NCBI GenBank assembly: GCA_003565625.1
Contig: PXBD01000061.1
Location: 1-57,015 of the forward strand
Length of the DNA: 57,015 nt
Reading direction: 5' to 3'
Source: Gammaproteobacteria bacterium
GTDB taxonomy: Bacteria; Pseudomonadota; Gammaproteobacteria; Xanthomonadales; Wenzhouxiangellaceae
In this document: piece after piece, positions 35,544-44,182 of the stretch
Position numbering within the stretch: position 1 is the stretch's first letter
Layout of the letters: every line of letters starts with the position of its first letter
Translations under genes and position numbers: made by a program
Notes under the pieces: generated by a model
What the model saw: only the letters and a program-made list of their open reading frames with translations
Told to the model about the DNA's origin: nothing
Database searches by the model: none

Positions 35544-37428
35544 CACCAGCGCCCAGCATGGACCGAATTTCGTCGAGAATGACCGGGTCATCAATGGTCG
35601 ATGGCACCGTCACGTCACGACCATCGGCCAGATCCCGCAGGGTGCGACGCAGGATCTTGCCCGACCGGGTCTTGGGCAGGCGCTGGACCACCACCGCCCG
35701 CCGGAAGCAGGCTACCGCCCCGACCTGCTCGCGGACCAGCGCCACCAGCTCGGCGCTGACCTCCTCGGCCGACTGCGCGCAGCCGTCCTTGAGCACGACC
35801 AGTCCCAGCGGCAGCTGGCCTTTGAGTTCATCGGCAATGCCAAAGACCGCGCATTCGGCTACCGCGGGATGGGAGGCAACAATTTCTTCGAGTTCTCCGG
35901 TGGACAGACGGTGGCCCGCGACATTGATCACATCGTCCATCCGGCCCATCACGAACAGATCGCCATCGTCGTCGAGGTAGCCGCCGTCGCCACTCAGGTA
36001 GTAGCCGGGATAAGTATTCAGGTAACCGGCACGAAAACGCTCCGGGTTGCCCCAGACTCCCAGCAGGCAGCCGGGTGGGAGCGGCTGGCGCACGCACACC
36101 GCGCCCTGCTCGGCAGGCGGGCAGGGGTTCCCTGCAGTATCGAGAATCTCAATCTGAAAGCCCGGGGTGGGCTTGGTGGCCGAACCCGGCTTTTCCGGAA
36201 ATGTTTGCAGTCCAACCGGGTTGCAGGCAATCGCCCATCCGGTTTCGGTCTGCCACCAGTGATCGATCACCGGCAGGCCGGTGCGCTGCTTGAGCCACTC
36301 GTAGGTTGGCGGGTCCAGGCGTTCACCGGCCAGAAACAGGCGCTTAAGCGAGCTGAGATCGTATTGCGCCATCAGCAGGCCTTCCGGGTCTTCTTTCTTG
36401 ATCGCGCGAAAGGCAGTCGGGGCCGTGAACATGACATTGACCCCGTGCTCGCTGATCACCCGCCAGAAAGCACCGGCATCGGGCGTGCGCACCGGCTTGC
36501 CCTCGTACAGAATGGTGGTGCAGCCGTACAGGAGGGGCGCGTAAACGATGTAGGAATGACCGACCACCCAGCCCACGTCAGAGGCGGCCCAGAACACTTC
36601 TCCGGGCTGCATGCCGTAGACCACTTCCATGCTGTAGTGCATGGCAACGGCGTGGCCACCATGGTCGCGCACCACGCCCTTCGGCTTGCCGGTGGTGCCG
36701 GAGGTATAGAGGATGTAGAGCGGGTCGTTGGCCCGAACCGGGACCGCATCAGCCGGAGTGGCGGCTGCTTCCAGCTCGAGCCAGTCGTGATCGCGACCGG
36801 ACACCATTTCGGCCTGCGCCTGGCGACGCTGGAGAATCACGGTGGCATGCGGTGTATGGTGGGACTGCGCCAAGGCCGCATCCAGCATGGGCTTGTAGGC
36901 AATCACTCGCTCAACCTCGATGCCACAGGAGGCCGAAAGCACCACCTTGGGCCGCGCATCATCAATCCGAATGGCCAGCTCATGCGGCGCGAAGCCGCCG
37001 AAAACCACGGAATGGATGGCTCCGAGGCGGGCACAGGCCAGCATGCCAATCACCGCCTCCGGCACCATGGGCATGTAAATCACGACCCGGTCACCCCGGG
37101 TCACGCCCAGCCCGACCAGCGCGCCGGCCATACGGGCCACACGATCAGTCAGTTCGGCAAAAGTCAGCGTCTGCTGAACCCCGGTGACCGGCGAGTCGTA
37201 CACCAGCGCTGGCTGTTCACCGCGACCGGCCTCGACCTGCGCATCCAGCGCCAGCCAGGCGGTATTGAGCTCGCCATCGGCAAACCATTGCTGACCGCCC
37301 TGCTCAGAAGACGAGTGTCCCTGGGTGGGCGCCCGAAACCAGGCAATGCGCGCGGCTTGCCCCAGCCAATAACCGTCCGGATCGCTTGCTGCGCGATCGA
37401 AGTGTTCCTGATAGCGAGTAGATCCCAT
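35539..37428 (-). CDS. prpE: Propionate-CoA ligase (AMP-forming)
   Basis: Acyl-CoA synthetase of 629 residues, activating propionate (possibly also acetate) to the CoA thioester. The AMP-binding motif is YTSGTTGKPKGVVRD; the RDHGG continuation and the LNTAWLALDAQVEAGRG segment resemble PrpE rather than acetate-type Acs, as does the length (Salmonella PrpE 628). C-terminal PKTRSGKILRR contains K591, equivalent to the lysine inactivated by acylation in this family. The ATG at 37428 (MGSTRYQEHF) is preferred over an upstream frame extension. It is divergent from the cobalamin adenosyltransferase and AcuC-like deacetylase genes, which fits a propionate module. Confidence 0.88.
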   Translation of the reverse strand: MGSTRYQEHFDRAASDPDGYWLGQAARIAWFRAPTQGHSSSEQGGQQWFADGELNTAWLALDAQVEAGRGEQPALVYDSPVTGVQQTLTFAELTDRVARMAGALVGLGVTRGDRVVIYMPMVPEAVIGMLACARLGAIHSVVFGGFAPHELAIRIDDARPKVVLSASCGIEVERVIAYKPMLDAALAQSHHTPHATVILQRRQAQAEMVSGRDHDWLELEAAATPADAVPVRANDPLYILYTSGTTGKPKGVVRDHGGHAVAMHYSMEVVYGMQPGEVFWAASDVGWVVGHSYIVYAPLLYGCTTILYEGKPVRTPDAGAFWRVISEHGVNVMFTAPTAFRAIKKEDPEGLLMAQYDLSSLKRLFLAGERLDPPTYEWLKQRTGLPVIDHWWQTETGWAIACNPVGLQTFPEKPGSATKPTPGFQIEILDTAGNPCPPAEQGAVCVRQPLPPGCLLGVWGNPERFRAGYLNTYPGYYLSGDGGYLDDDGDLFVMGRMDDVINVAGHRLSTGELEEIVASHPAVAECAVFGIADELKGQLPLGLVVLKDGCAQSAEEVSAELVALVREQVGAVACFRRAVVVQRLPKTRSGKILRRTLRDLADGRDVTVPSTIDDPVILDEIRSMLGAGG

Positions 37429-37580
37429 ATACGGCTCCCGGTAACTTGAAATAGGTAACGTGAAAAGACTGCACCCATCAGTCTGACAAACCATTGAAGC
37501 GAACGCCAGTAGACCTTGGGCTCATCCTTTCCTGCATCTGTGATACTTTCGCGCCTGTATTCGCAAGCAGACACGCTCCG

Positions 37581-38132
37581 ATGGGAAATCGACTCTCGAA
37601 AATCTATACCCGTACCGGCGACGACGGCACCACCGGGCTGGGGGACGGTTCACGCACCCAGAAAGACTCGCTTCGGGTCGAAGCCTACGGTACGGTGGAC
37701 GAACTCAACAGCACCCTCGGGCTGCTGATTGCCGGGCTGGAGGATGCCGACATCTCCTCGGTCCTGCTCGACATCCAGCACGATTTGTTCGATCTCGGCG
37801 GAGAGTTGTGCGTGCCGGGCATGGAACTGATCAAAGGCCAGCACATTGACCGGCTCGAGACCGAGCTGGATCGACTGAATGCGGAACTGCCGCCGCTGAA
37901 GGATTTCATCCTGCCCGGCGGCAGCACGGCCGCAGCCCAGGCCCACCTGGCTCGCACCATTTGCCGGCGGGCCGAGCGCCGGGTCATCACCCTGGCCCGC
38001 CAGGAGCCGGTCAACGAACCGGTCATCCGCTACCTCAACCGGCTCTCCGACCTGCTGTTCGTGATCGCGCGCACCGTTGCGCGGGCATCGGGCGCCGGCG
38101 AAGTGCTCTGGAATCACGAACGCAAACGATGA
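37581..38132 (+). CDS. Cob(I)alamin adenosyltransferase, PduO type
   Basis: ATP:corrinoid adenosyltransferase of 183 residues making adenosylcobalamin. The N-terminal ATP-binding motif TRTGDDGTTGL (10-20), the VDELNSTLGL segment and the RTICRRAERRV helix (about 137-147) define the PduO/MMAB family. The enzyme supplies the cofactor of methylmalonyl-CoA mutase, linking it to the divergent propionyl-CoA synthetase. The ATG at 37581 (MGNRLSKIYTRTG) is the canonical family start; the open frame upstream is not used. Its TGA overlaps the deacetylase ATG by four bases. The 152-bp intergenic region to prpE must hold both promoters. Confidence 0.93.
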   Translation: MGNRLSKIYTRTGDDGTTGLGDGSRTQKDSLRVEAYGTVDELNSTLGLLIAGLEDADISSVLLDIQHDLFDLGGELCVPGMELIKGQHIDRLETELDRLNAELPPLKDFILPGGSTAAAQAHLARTICRRAERRVITLARQEPVNEPVIRYLNRLSDLLFVIARTVARASGAGEVLWNHERKR

Positions 38133-39043
38133 CCCTGATCGTCTACAGCCACCCCGACTGCCTGGCGCACAAGCCACCGGCCGGACACCCGGAACGCCCG
38201 GAGCGACTGGAAGCAGCGCTGGCCGGCATCGAACAGCTCGACCAGCCCATCCTGCGCAACGCCCATCCGGTGGCGTTCACCGACTTGGAGCGAGTCCACG
38301 GAAGCAACTACCTGCAGAGCCTGCGCGACCTGGACACCAGCGGTGCGCTGCTCAGCCTGGACCCGGACACCTACCTCGGCCGAAACAGCCTACAGGCCGC
38401 CCGACTGGCCGCCGGTGCCGTTTGCGAGGGCGTCGACCAGGTCATGGCCGATCCAGCCCACGCAGTCTTCGCCGTGGTTCGCCCGCCCGGTCATCACGCC
38501 GAATCGAGCCAAGCGATGGGCTTTTGTCTGCTCAACAACATCGCCATCGGGGCCGCCCGAGCCGCCGACGTCCACGGTCTGGACCGCATTGCCGTGGTCG
38601 ACTTCGACGTCCACCACGGCAACGGCACCGAGGCCATCCTGCGCGACCATGCCCGATTCCTGTTCCTGTCCTCGCACCAGTCGCCGCTGTATCCGGGCAC
38701 CGGCGACCCGGCCAAGACCAGGGCCGGCAACGTGATCAACGCCACACTCACCGCTCATTCCGGCAGCGACGAGTTTCGCGCCCTGTGGACCGAACACCTG
38801 CTGCCCGCCGTAGATGCATTCAGACCGCAGATGATTCTGGTGTCGGCCGGTTTTGACGGTCACTGGCGCGACCCCCTGGCCCAGCTGCAGCTCAAGGATC
38901 AGGATTACTACTGGATTGGCGAGCAGCTGATGGGGCTGGCCCGCAAGCACGCCTCCGGCCGCCTGGTGGCCAGCCTGGAGGGCGGCTACGACCTGGCGGC
39001 CATTACCGAAAGCGTGCTCGCTTTCGGGGAAGCCATTGAATGA
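38129..39043 (+). CDS. AcuC-like zinc-dependent deacetylase (histone deacetylase family)
   Basis: Class II-like deacetylase of 304 residues. Motifs: HPERPERL (20-27), RPPGHHAE with catalytic H122 and H123, and VVDFDVHHGNGT with metal ligands D160 and H162. D243 in SAGFDGHWRDPL completes the zinc site, and LEGGYDLAA follows. Bacillus AcuC removes acetyl groups from acetyl-CoA synthetase; here the nearest acyl-CoA synthetase is PrpE, 0.7 kb upstream and divergent, so K591 of PrpE is an attractive inferred target. Other family members act on polyamines or acetoin-pathway substrates. It overlaps the adenosyltransferase gene by ATGA and ends two bases before tRNA-Gly on the other strand. Confidence 0.87.
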   Translation: MTLIVYSHPDCLAHKPPAGHPERPERLEAALAGIEQLDQPILRNAHPVAFTDLERVHGSNYLQSLRDLDTSGALLSLDPDTYLGRNSLQAARLAAGAVCEGVDQVMADPAHAVFAVVRPPGHHAESSQAMGFCLLNNIAIGAARAADVHGLDRIAVVDFDVHHGNGTEAILRDHARFLFLSSHQSPLYPGTGDPAKTRAGNVINATLTAHSGSDEFRALWTEHLLPAVDAFRPQMILVSAGFDGHWRDPLAQLQLKDQDYYWIGEQLMGLARKHASGRLVASLEGGYDLAAITESVLAFGEAIE

Positions 39044-39044
39044 G

Positions 39045-39119
39045 TGGAGCGGGCGAACGGAATCGAACCGTCATCACGAGCTTGGGAAGCTCGGGTAATC
39101 ACCATTATACGACGCCCGC
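39045..39119 (-). tRNA. tRNA-Gly (anticodon CCC)
   Basis: A 75-nt tRNA with encoded CCA. Acceptor stem GCGGGCG/CGCCCGC, anticodon stem CGAGC/GCTCG with loop TTCCCAA giving anticodon CCC, T arm GGTTCGATTCC. It closely resembles Escherichia coli glyU. On the same strand upstream, TTGCAA and TAGATT with 18-bp spacing could be its promoter. Confidence 0.95.
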
Positions 39120-39143
39120 GCATTAGGCCATAATCTAAACGCA

Positions 39144-39171
39144 CTGGCCGCTGTTTTGCAACAACGGCCAG
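39144..39171 (-). terminator. Hairpin downstream of the interrupted BCCT gene
   Basis: CTGGCCG and CGGCCAG pair perfectly (7 bp) around an inner 4-bp stem with TTGC loop, 30 bases after the BCCT stop. There is no T-tract, so termination strength is doubtful. It also lies in the promoter region of tRNA-Gly. Confidence 0.4.
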
Positions 39172-39200
39172 CGACGTTGTCAGGTGTTGCGAAAGCGCAG

Positions 39201-40820
39201 TTACTTTGTTTGCGACTGCAGCTTCAGCAACTGGCGCTCGTGGTGCAGGCCCTTGGTCAGGCTCACGCACATCAGCAACAACACGATGGCAAACGGCAGC
39301 CCTGTGCTGACCGCTCCGGCCTGCAGGGCGTTGAGCGCGGCAGCGCCGCCCACGGCCAGCAACACCGCCGCAATCGTGCTCTCGGCGATCACCCAGAACA
39401 CCCGCTGCGCGGTCGGTGCGTCAACCTTGCCGCCGGAGGTAATGGTGTCGATCACCAGCGAGCCAGAGTCCGAGGAGGTGATGAAAAAGACCAGCACCAG
39501 GACGATGGCCAGGAACGAGGTCACCTGGGTCATGGGCAATTGTTCCAGCATCTGGAACAGGGCCAGCGAGGAATCACCAATACCGTCGGCCAGGGCGCCG
39601 ACACCGTCGCGAGCCTGGTCCACGCCGGACCCACCAAAAGCGCTCATCCAGATGGTCGATACCACCACCGGAACGATCAGCACCGCGGTGAGAAATTCCC
39701 GCACCGTGCGCCCGTAGGACACGCGCGCGATGAACATGCCCACGAAAGGCGACCAGGCAATCCACCAGGCCCAGAAGAAGATCGTCCAGCTGTAATAGAA
39801 CACGTCATCTTCGCGGCCGACCGGATTGCTCAGCGGCAGCGCGTACTGGAAATACCCCAGGACCGTCTGGCCGAGATTGCCGAAAAACGCCATGATATTG
39901 CCGGCAAAAACGACAAACAGAAGCAGGATCAGCGCCAGCAGCATATTGAGATTGCTGAGGATTTTTACCCCGCCGTGAATGCCGCGTAGCACCGAAACCA
40001 GGGCCACGACCGTGACCCCGAAAATGATGGCGACCTGCGAGCCCAGGCCACTCGGAATCCCGAACACGAACTCCATGCCGCCGGCAGCCTGCTGCGCCCC
40101 CAATCCCAGCGAAGTGGCCAGGCCGAAAATCGTGGCCAGCACCGCCAGGGTGTCGATAACATCACCCGGCCAGCCCCAGACCCGGTCGCCCAGCAAGGGA
40201 TAGAAACAGGAGCGGATGGTCAGCGGCAAGCCCTTGTTGTAGGCAAAAAATGCCAGCGACAGGGCGACGACACCGTAGATCGCCCACGGGTGCAGCCCCC
40301 AGTGATACATGGTCGCACCCAGGGCAGCGGTCTTGGACTACTCGGTAAACCCTTCCAAGTTCAACGGCGTGCCGAACCACTCGGTGAAATACCCCACCGG
40401 TTCGGCCACCGACCAGAACATCAGGCCGATGCCCATGCCGGCGGCAAACAGCATCGAGAACCAGGAAAACAGGGAGAAATCCGGCTTGGCGTCGGTCCCA
40501 CCCAGCCGGATGGAACCCACCGGCAGCAGAATCAGCGCCACGCAAAACAGCACGAAGAAATTGCCGCCCGACAGGAACAGCCAGGCGAAGGTCTCGCCGA
40601 GCCACTCGCGCATCGCCCCAAGCATGCTGTTGGCCTGCTCGGGAAAGACCAGCGACAACATCACGAACAACAGAATCAGCACCGCGCTGACCATAAAGAC
40701 CGGGTTATGCAAATCCAGCCCCAGCCAGGTCACGTTGTCCTGGCCCAATTCGTAGTCGGTCTCGTAGACCTCTTCGAGTTCGTCCAGCAGTTTGTTCGGA
40801 ACGTGCGGCTGCTCACTCAT
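39201..40820 (-). pseudogene. BCCT-family transporter paralogue with an in-frame amber codon
   Basis: Second copy of the betaine/carnitine/choline transporter, 540 codons, the same length as its intact neighbour with no indels. Codon 161 is TAG (40340-40338) where the intact copy has GAG; the surrounding frame (GFTE, stop, SKTAALGATMYHWGLHPW) is otherwise preserved, including GMGIG and the AWSPFVGMFIARVSYGRT signature. The nonsense codon falls early in the twelve-helix fold. An ATG nine codons later could restart a 369-residue fragment lacking the first helices. Upstream, the GGGAGA-type ribosome-binding site and start context resemble copy 2. It is probably a recent pseudogene; readthrough by a suppressor tRNA or a sequencing error is possible. 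Confidence 0.85.
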
Positions 40821-40879
40821 GCGCTGTCTCCCATATTTCCAAGAAAACGCTCGCGCCTGTGCACCTTCATCAAAAAAAG

Positions 40880-40907
40880 ATGCGGCGCGATCACCATCGC
40901 GCCGCAT
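40880..40907 (-). terminator. Strong intrinsic terminator after the intact BCCT gene
   Basis: Perfect 12-bp stem (ATGCGGCGCGAT paired with ATCGCGCCGCAT, loop GGTG) followed on the - strand by CTTTTTTTG. It sits 52 bases after the BCCT stop and 59 bases before the start of the interrupted copy. The downstream copy would depend on readthrough or its own promoter. Confidence 0.9.
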
Positions 40908-40959
40908 CGTATCAGACCCTGACTTCGCTTTTTGCCGAAATGCCCGGCAAGGCAGGGAC

Positions 40960-42579
40960 CTACCCCGGCTTGCCTTGCAGCTTCAGCAGCTGCTGTTCAT
41001 GGTGCAGACCCTTGATCAAGCTGACACACATGAACAACAGCACGAAGGCAAACGGCAAACCGGTACTCACAGACCCGGCCTGCAGGGCGTTGAGGGCCGC
41101 TGCACCACCGACCGCCAGCAGCACCGCAGCAATGGCGCCCTCGGTGATGACCCAGAACACGCGCTGCGCGGTCGGGGCATCGGTCTTGCCGCCGGAGGTG
41201 ATCGAATCAATCACCAGCGAGCCGGAATCTGACGAAGTGATGAAAAACACCAGAACCAGGACGATGGCCAGGAACGAGGTGATCTCGGTCATCGGCAGTT
41301 CCTGCAGCATCTGGAACAGGGCCAGCGAGGAGTCGCCGATACCGTCAGCCAGCGCGCCGACACCATCTCTGGCCTGATCCACACCCGAGCCACCAAAGGC
41401 AGCCATCCAGGTGACGGAAACCGCCACCGGCACGAGAAGCACCGCAATCAGGAACTGGCGCACGGTGCGACCGTAGGAAACTCTGGCGATAAACATGCCA
41501 ACAAACGGCGACCAGGCAATCCACCAGGCCCAGAAGAAGATGGTCCAGCTGTGATAGAACACGTCATCTTCGCGGCCGACAGGGTTGCTCAGCGGCAGCA
41601 GATACTGGAAGTACCCGGCCGCGGTCTGGCCGAGATTGCCGAGGAACGTCATGAAGTTTCCGGCAAAAATCACAAACAGCAACAGCAAAGCGGCCATCAC
41701 CATGTTGAGGTTGCTGAGAATCTTCACTCCCCCTTCGATGCCACGGATCACCGAGACCAGGGCCACGGCGGTCACGCCAGCAATGATGAGCACCTGTGAC
41801 AACAGCCCGCTCGGAATTCCGAACAGGAAGTCCATCCCGCCGGCGGCCTGCTGCGCACCCAGCCCCAGTGAGGTCGCCAGGCCGAAAATCGTGGCCAGCA
41901 CCGCGAGCGTGTCGATGACATCACCCATCCAGCCCCAGACCCGATCGCCCAGCAGCGGGTAGAAGCAGGAGCGAATGGTCAGCGGCAGGCCCTTGTTGTA
42001 GGAGAAAAACGCAAGCGACAAGGCGACAACGCCGTAGATCGCCCATGGATGCAGACCCCAGTGGTACATGGTCGCGCCGAGGGCGGCGGTCTTGGACTCA
42101 TCGGTAAAGCCTTCCACGTTGAGCGGCGTGCCGAACCACTCGGTGAAATACCCCACCGGTTCGGCTACCGACCAGAACATCAGGCCGATGCCCATGCCGG
42201 CGGCAAACAACATGGCGAACCAGGACATGACCGAGAAATTCGGCTTGGCGTCGGCACCGCCAAGTCGGATCGATCCAACCGGCAGCACGATCAGCAACAG
42301 GCAGAACAGGACAAAAAGATTCGCGGCCGACAAAAACAGCCAGTCGAACGTTTCCCCAATCCACTCTCGGGTCGAGCCCAGCATGCTGTTGGACTGCTCG
42401 GGAAAAATCAGAGAAAGAATGACAAACAGCAGAATCAGCACCGCGCTGACCACGAAGACCGGGTTGTGCAGATCCAGTCCAAGCCAGGTTACGTTATCTT
42501 GACCGAGCTCATAGTCGGTTTCATAGACTTCTTCGAGTTCTTCCAGCAGTTTATCCGGGTCTTGCGGTTGCTCACTCAT
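40960..42579 (-). CDS. BCCT-family osmolyte transporter (betaine/choline/carnitine type)
   Basis: Twelve-helix secondary transporter of 539 residues for quaternary-ammonium osmolytes. GMGIG (128-132) matches the Na+-coupled BetP pattern rather than the GMGID of CaiT. HWGLHPWAIYG (173-183) and the AWSPFVGMFIARVSYGRTVR signature are conserved. A hydrophilic, acidic N-terminal tail (EELEEVYETDYELGQD) precedes helix 1, and the C-terminal tail is short (about 20 residues), unlike BetP's osmosensing tail. The substrate is inferred from family only. It lies 84 bases after the porin stop, past the porin terminator. It is the functional partner of the broken downstream copy. Confidence 0.9.
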   Translation of the reverse strand: MSEQPQDPDKLLEELEEVYETDYELGQDNVTWLGLDLHNPVFVVSAVLILLFVILSLIFPEQSNSMLGSTREWIGETFDWLFLSAANLFVLFCLLLIVLPVGSIRLGGADAKPNFSVMSWFAMLFAAGMGIGLMFWSVAEPVGYFTEWFGTPLNVEGFTDESKTAALGATMYHWGLHPWAIYGVVALSLAFFSYNKGLPLTIRSCFYPLLGDRVWGWMGDVIDTLAVLATIFGLATSLGLGAQQAAGGMDFLFGIPSGLLSQVLIIAGVTAVALVSVIRGIEGGVKILSNLNMVMAALLLLFVIFAGNFMTFLGNLGQTAAGYFQYLLPLSNPVGREDDVFYHSWTIFFWAWWIAWSPFVGMFIARVSYGRTVRQFLIAVLLVPVAVSVTWMAAFGGSGVDQARDGVGALADGIGDSSLALFQMLQELPMTEITSFLAIVLVLVFFITSSDSGSLVIDSITSGGKTDAPTAQRVFWVITEGAIAAVLLAVGGAAALNALQAGSVSTGLPFAFVLLFMCVSLIKGLHHEQQLLKLQGKPG

Positions 42580-42608
42580 GCGAATTCTCCCTGGTATTCA
42601 AACAAAAG

Positions 42609-42640
42609 CCCGCGATGAAGCCGAACGGCCTCACCGCGGG
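42609..42640 (-). terminator. Intrinsic terminator after the porin gene
   Basis: CCCGCG and CGCGGG outer arms (6 bp), then TGA/TCA and GCC/GGC inner pairs with G-T wobbles around a GTTC loop, followed on the - strand by CTTTTGTTTG. It lies 23 bases after the porin stop and only 29 bases before the BCCT start. Termination efficiency would therefore set transporter expression from the porin promoter. Confidence 0.85.
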
Positions 42641-42663
42641 GCATAGCGCACCTGCGGTTTTGC

Positions 42664-44073
42664 TTAGAAATAGTAGCCAATGTTCACATTGAAGCGCGAA
42701 CGCCACTTGCCTGCAGTCGATGCGTCCAGACCCAGACCATCGCCGCCGGCAAACCACATGTTCTTGCCGGCGATCCAGTCGAAGTAGGCATAGACACCAC
42801 CCGCCCCAACGGCACAACCCGTCGTGCTCTGGATGGACTCGGCGCTGTTATCGACGTCCGGATCGATAAAGGTGCCTTCGTTATAGCAGTTGACGTAGGT
42901 AATCGGACCCCAATCCACGTTGAAGGAACGCGACACGCTGTAGTTGTACACGTTGGCTTCGGCCGCCATCAGGAAAGGAAAACCAAACGCGCCCTTCTGG
43001 ACAAAATCATCCGATACTCCTTCCGGATTTTTCGGATTGTATTCGTACCGCATGGCCTGCAGGCGCAAATTCCAGGGGCCGTTGTAATAATCCAGATGCG
43101 CGCCGATCGCCCAGCGATCGCCATTCTTTTCGGTTGCCCGGTTGTACATCTGGCCGGCCTGCAGGCTCACACCCACATCGGCACGTACCGATTCGCCAAA
43201 TACCAGGTGACGCTCGGCCCGGAAATTGATCTGGTTGGTTTCCGTGTTCTGCTGCTCGCCGGCGGTGACCAGGTCGAACGAGTAGCGATCGGAGCGGCCG
43301 TCGCTGGCGTATTCGGGATTCTTGAAGAACGCGTAATGGAAGGTCCAGTCATCGCTCGGGGTGTGTACGAACTTGACCCCCGTGTCGTAATCGTCTTCGT
43401 AGCCCAGGTAGTAATTACCGGTGAACCAGAAACTATGGCTGCCGTAGGGCAAAATCCCGAACGGCACCTGGGTGATACCCAACTGCATCTGCAGCTCATC
43501 GGAAAAATCGTATCCCATCCAGGCGTGGTGAATGGCCTGGAACCCGTTATAACGGCGCCACTCGGCATCCAGGAGGACATTGCCCACGCTGCCGTTGACG
43601 TTGATCCGGAACAGCTCCAGCTCGAAGTCCCCTACGCGATCCTTGTTCTGATCATCGTAGTCTCTCCAGCCATAGTTCAAGCGCACCGCGCCGCCGAAAT
43701 TGATCCCATCGGCATCTTCTTCGGCGGCGGCGGCTGCCGCGTCCGCGACTTCAGTCACGCGCTGCTCGATCCGCTCGCGTTCGCTCCGCTCCTGGTCGCG
43801 CTCGCGCTGCAAGTCATCCAGCCGTGCCTGCATTTCCAGCAGATCACGCTGCATTTGCTCGATGTGCTCGCGCAAGACTTCAGATTCATCGCCTGGCTCG
43901 GCTGCCTGCAAACCCAGAACGGGAACCGACCCCAGCACGGCGCAGATACCAACGGTTTTCATCAAGGAACGCGCCAACCCGAAGCCGGCGTATTTTTTCT
44001 TCGCTGGCGTTGTCACCGCGTCCGCGTCCAAGGCGCGCGCACAGCCTTGATGGAGCTTGTTCGCTCTAAGCAT
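42664..44073 (-). CDS. Outer-membrane porin with N-terminal coiled coil
   Basis: Protein of about 469 residues. A hydrophobic signal segment (MKTVGICAVLGSVPVLGLQA) lies some 37 residues after the ATG at 44073, an unusually long n-region. An alternative start at the internal ATG (43962) gives a normal signal peptide but lacks a clear ribosome-binding site, while 44073 has GGGAG upstream. After cleavage comes a coiled coil (EHIEQMQRDLLEMQARLDDL, then a Glu/Arg-rich run) and then a beta-barrel (INFGGAVRLNYGWRDYDD, WRSRFNVNIGYYF at the end, with terminal Phe). The coiled coil may trimerise or touch peptidoglycan. It precedes two osmolyte transporter genes, suggesting a role in osmolyte passage; the substrate is not shown. 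Confidence 0.85.
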   Translation of the reverse strand: MLRANKLHQGCARALDADAVTTPAKKKYAGFGLARSLMKTVGICAVLGSVPVLGLQAAEPGDESEVLREHIEQMQRDLLEMQARLDDLQRERDQERSERERIEQRVTEVADAAAAAAEEDADGINFGGAVRLNYGWRDYDDQNKDRVGDFELELFRINVNGSVGNVLLDAEWRRYNGFQAIHHAWMGYDFSDELQMQLGITQVPFGILPYGSHSFWFTGNYYLGYEDDYDTGVKFVHTPSDDWTFHYAFFKNPEYASDGRSDRYSFDLVTAGEQQNTETNQINFRAERHLVFGESVRADVGVSLQAGQMYNRATEKNGDRWAIGAHLDYYNGPWNLRLQAMRYEYNPKNPEGVSDDFVQKGAFGFPFLMAAEANVYNYSVSRSFNVDWGPITYVNCYNEGTFIDPDVDNSAESIQSTTGCAVGAGGVYAYFDWIAGKNMWFAGGDGLGLDASTAGKWRSRFNVNIGYYF

Positions 44074-44115
44074 TCGTTTTTCTCCCAATTGTGTTTTCAG
44101 TGATTCAGGTCGATA

Positions 44116-44182
44116 TGTCCATGAAGAACTGCAGGATCAACCGAGCGCGTCTGCCAAGCAGAACGGGGTCAACCCATGGACA
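44116..44182 (-). promoter_or_regulatory. Nested inverted repeats in the porin upstream region
   Basis: TGTCCATG (44116-44123) and CATGGACA (44175-44182) form a perfect 8-bp inverted repeat around a 51-bp interior. That interior contains a smaller hairpin (TCTGC, CAA loop, GCAGA, 44150-44162) and similar sequences GGATCAACC and GGGTCAACC. It could be a structured 5' leader or a regulator site. I could not place a convincing -10/-35. The rest of 44074-44327 holds nothing identifiable. Confidence 0.35.

Noticed and set aside
33773..35980. Long open frame (735 codons) on the + strand
   Set aside because: It is antisense to clpB and the end of prpE; its composition reflects the complement of a well-identified gene.
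40338..40340. Amber codon as programmed pyrrolysine or other recoding
   Set aside because: No pyrrolysine genes are visible in the window, the paralogue uses Glu at this site, and BCCT transporters have no known need for a special residue. Recent nonsense mutation is simpler.
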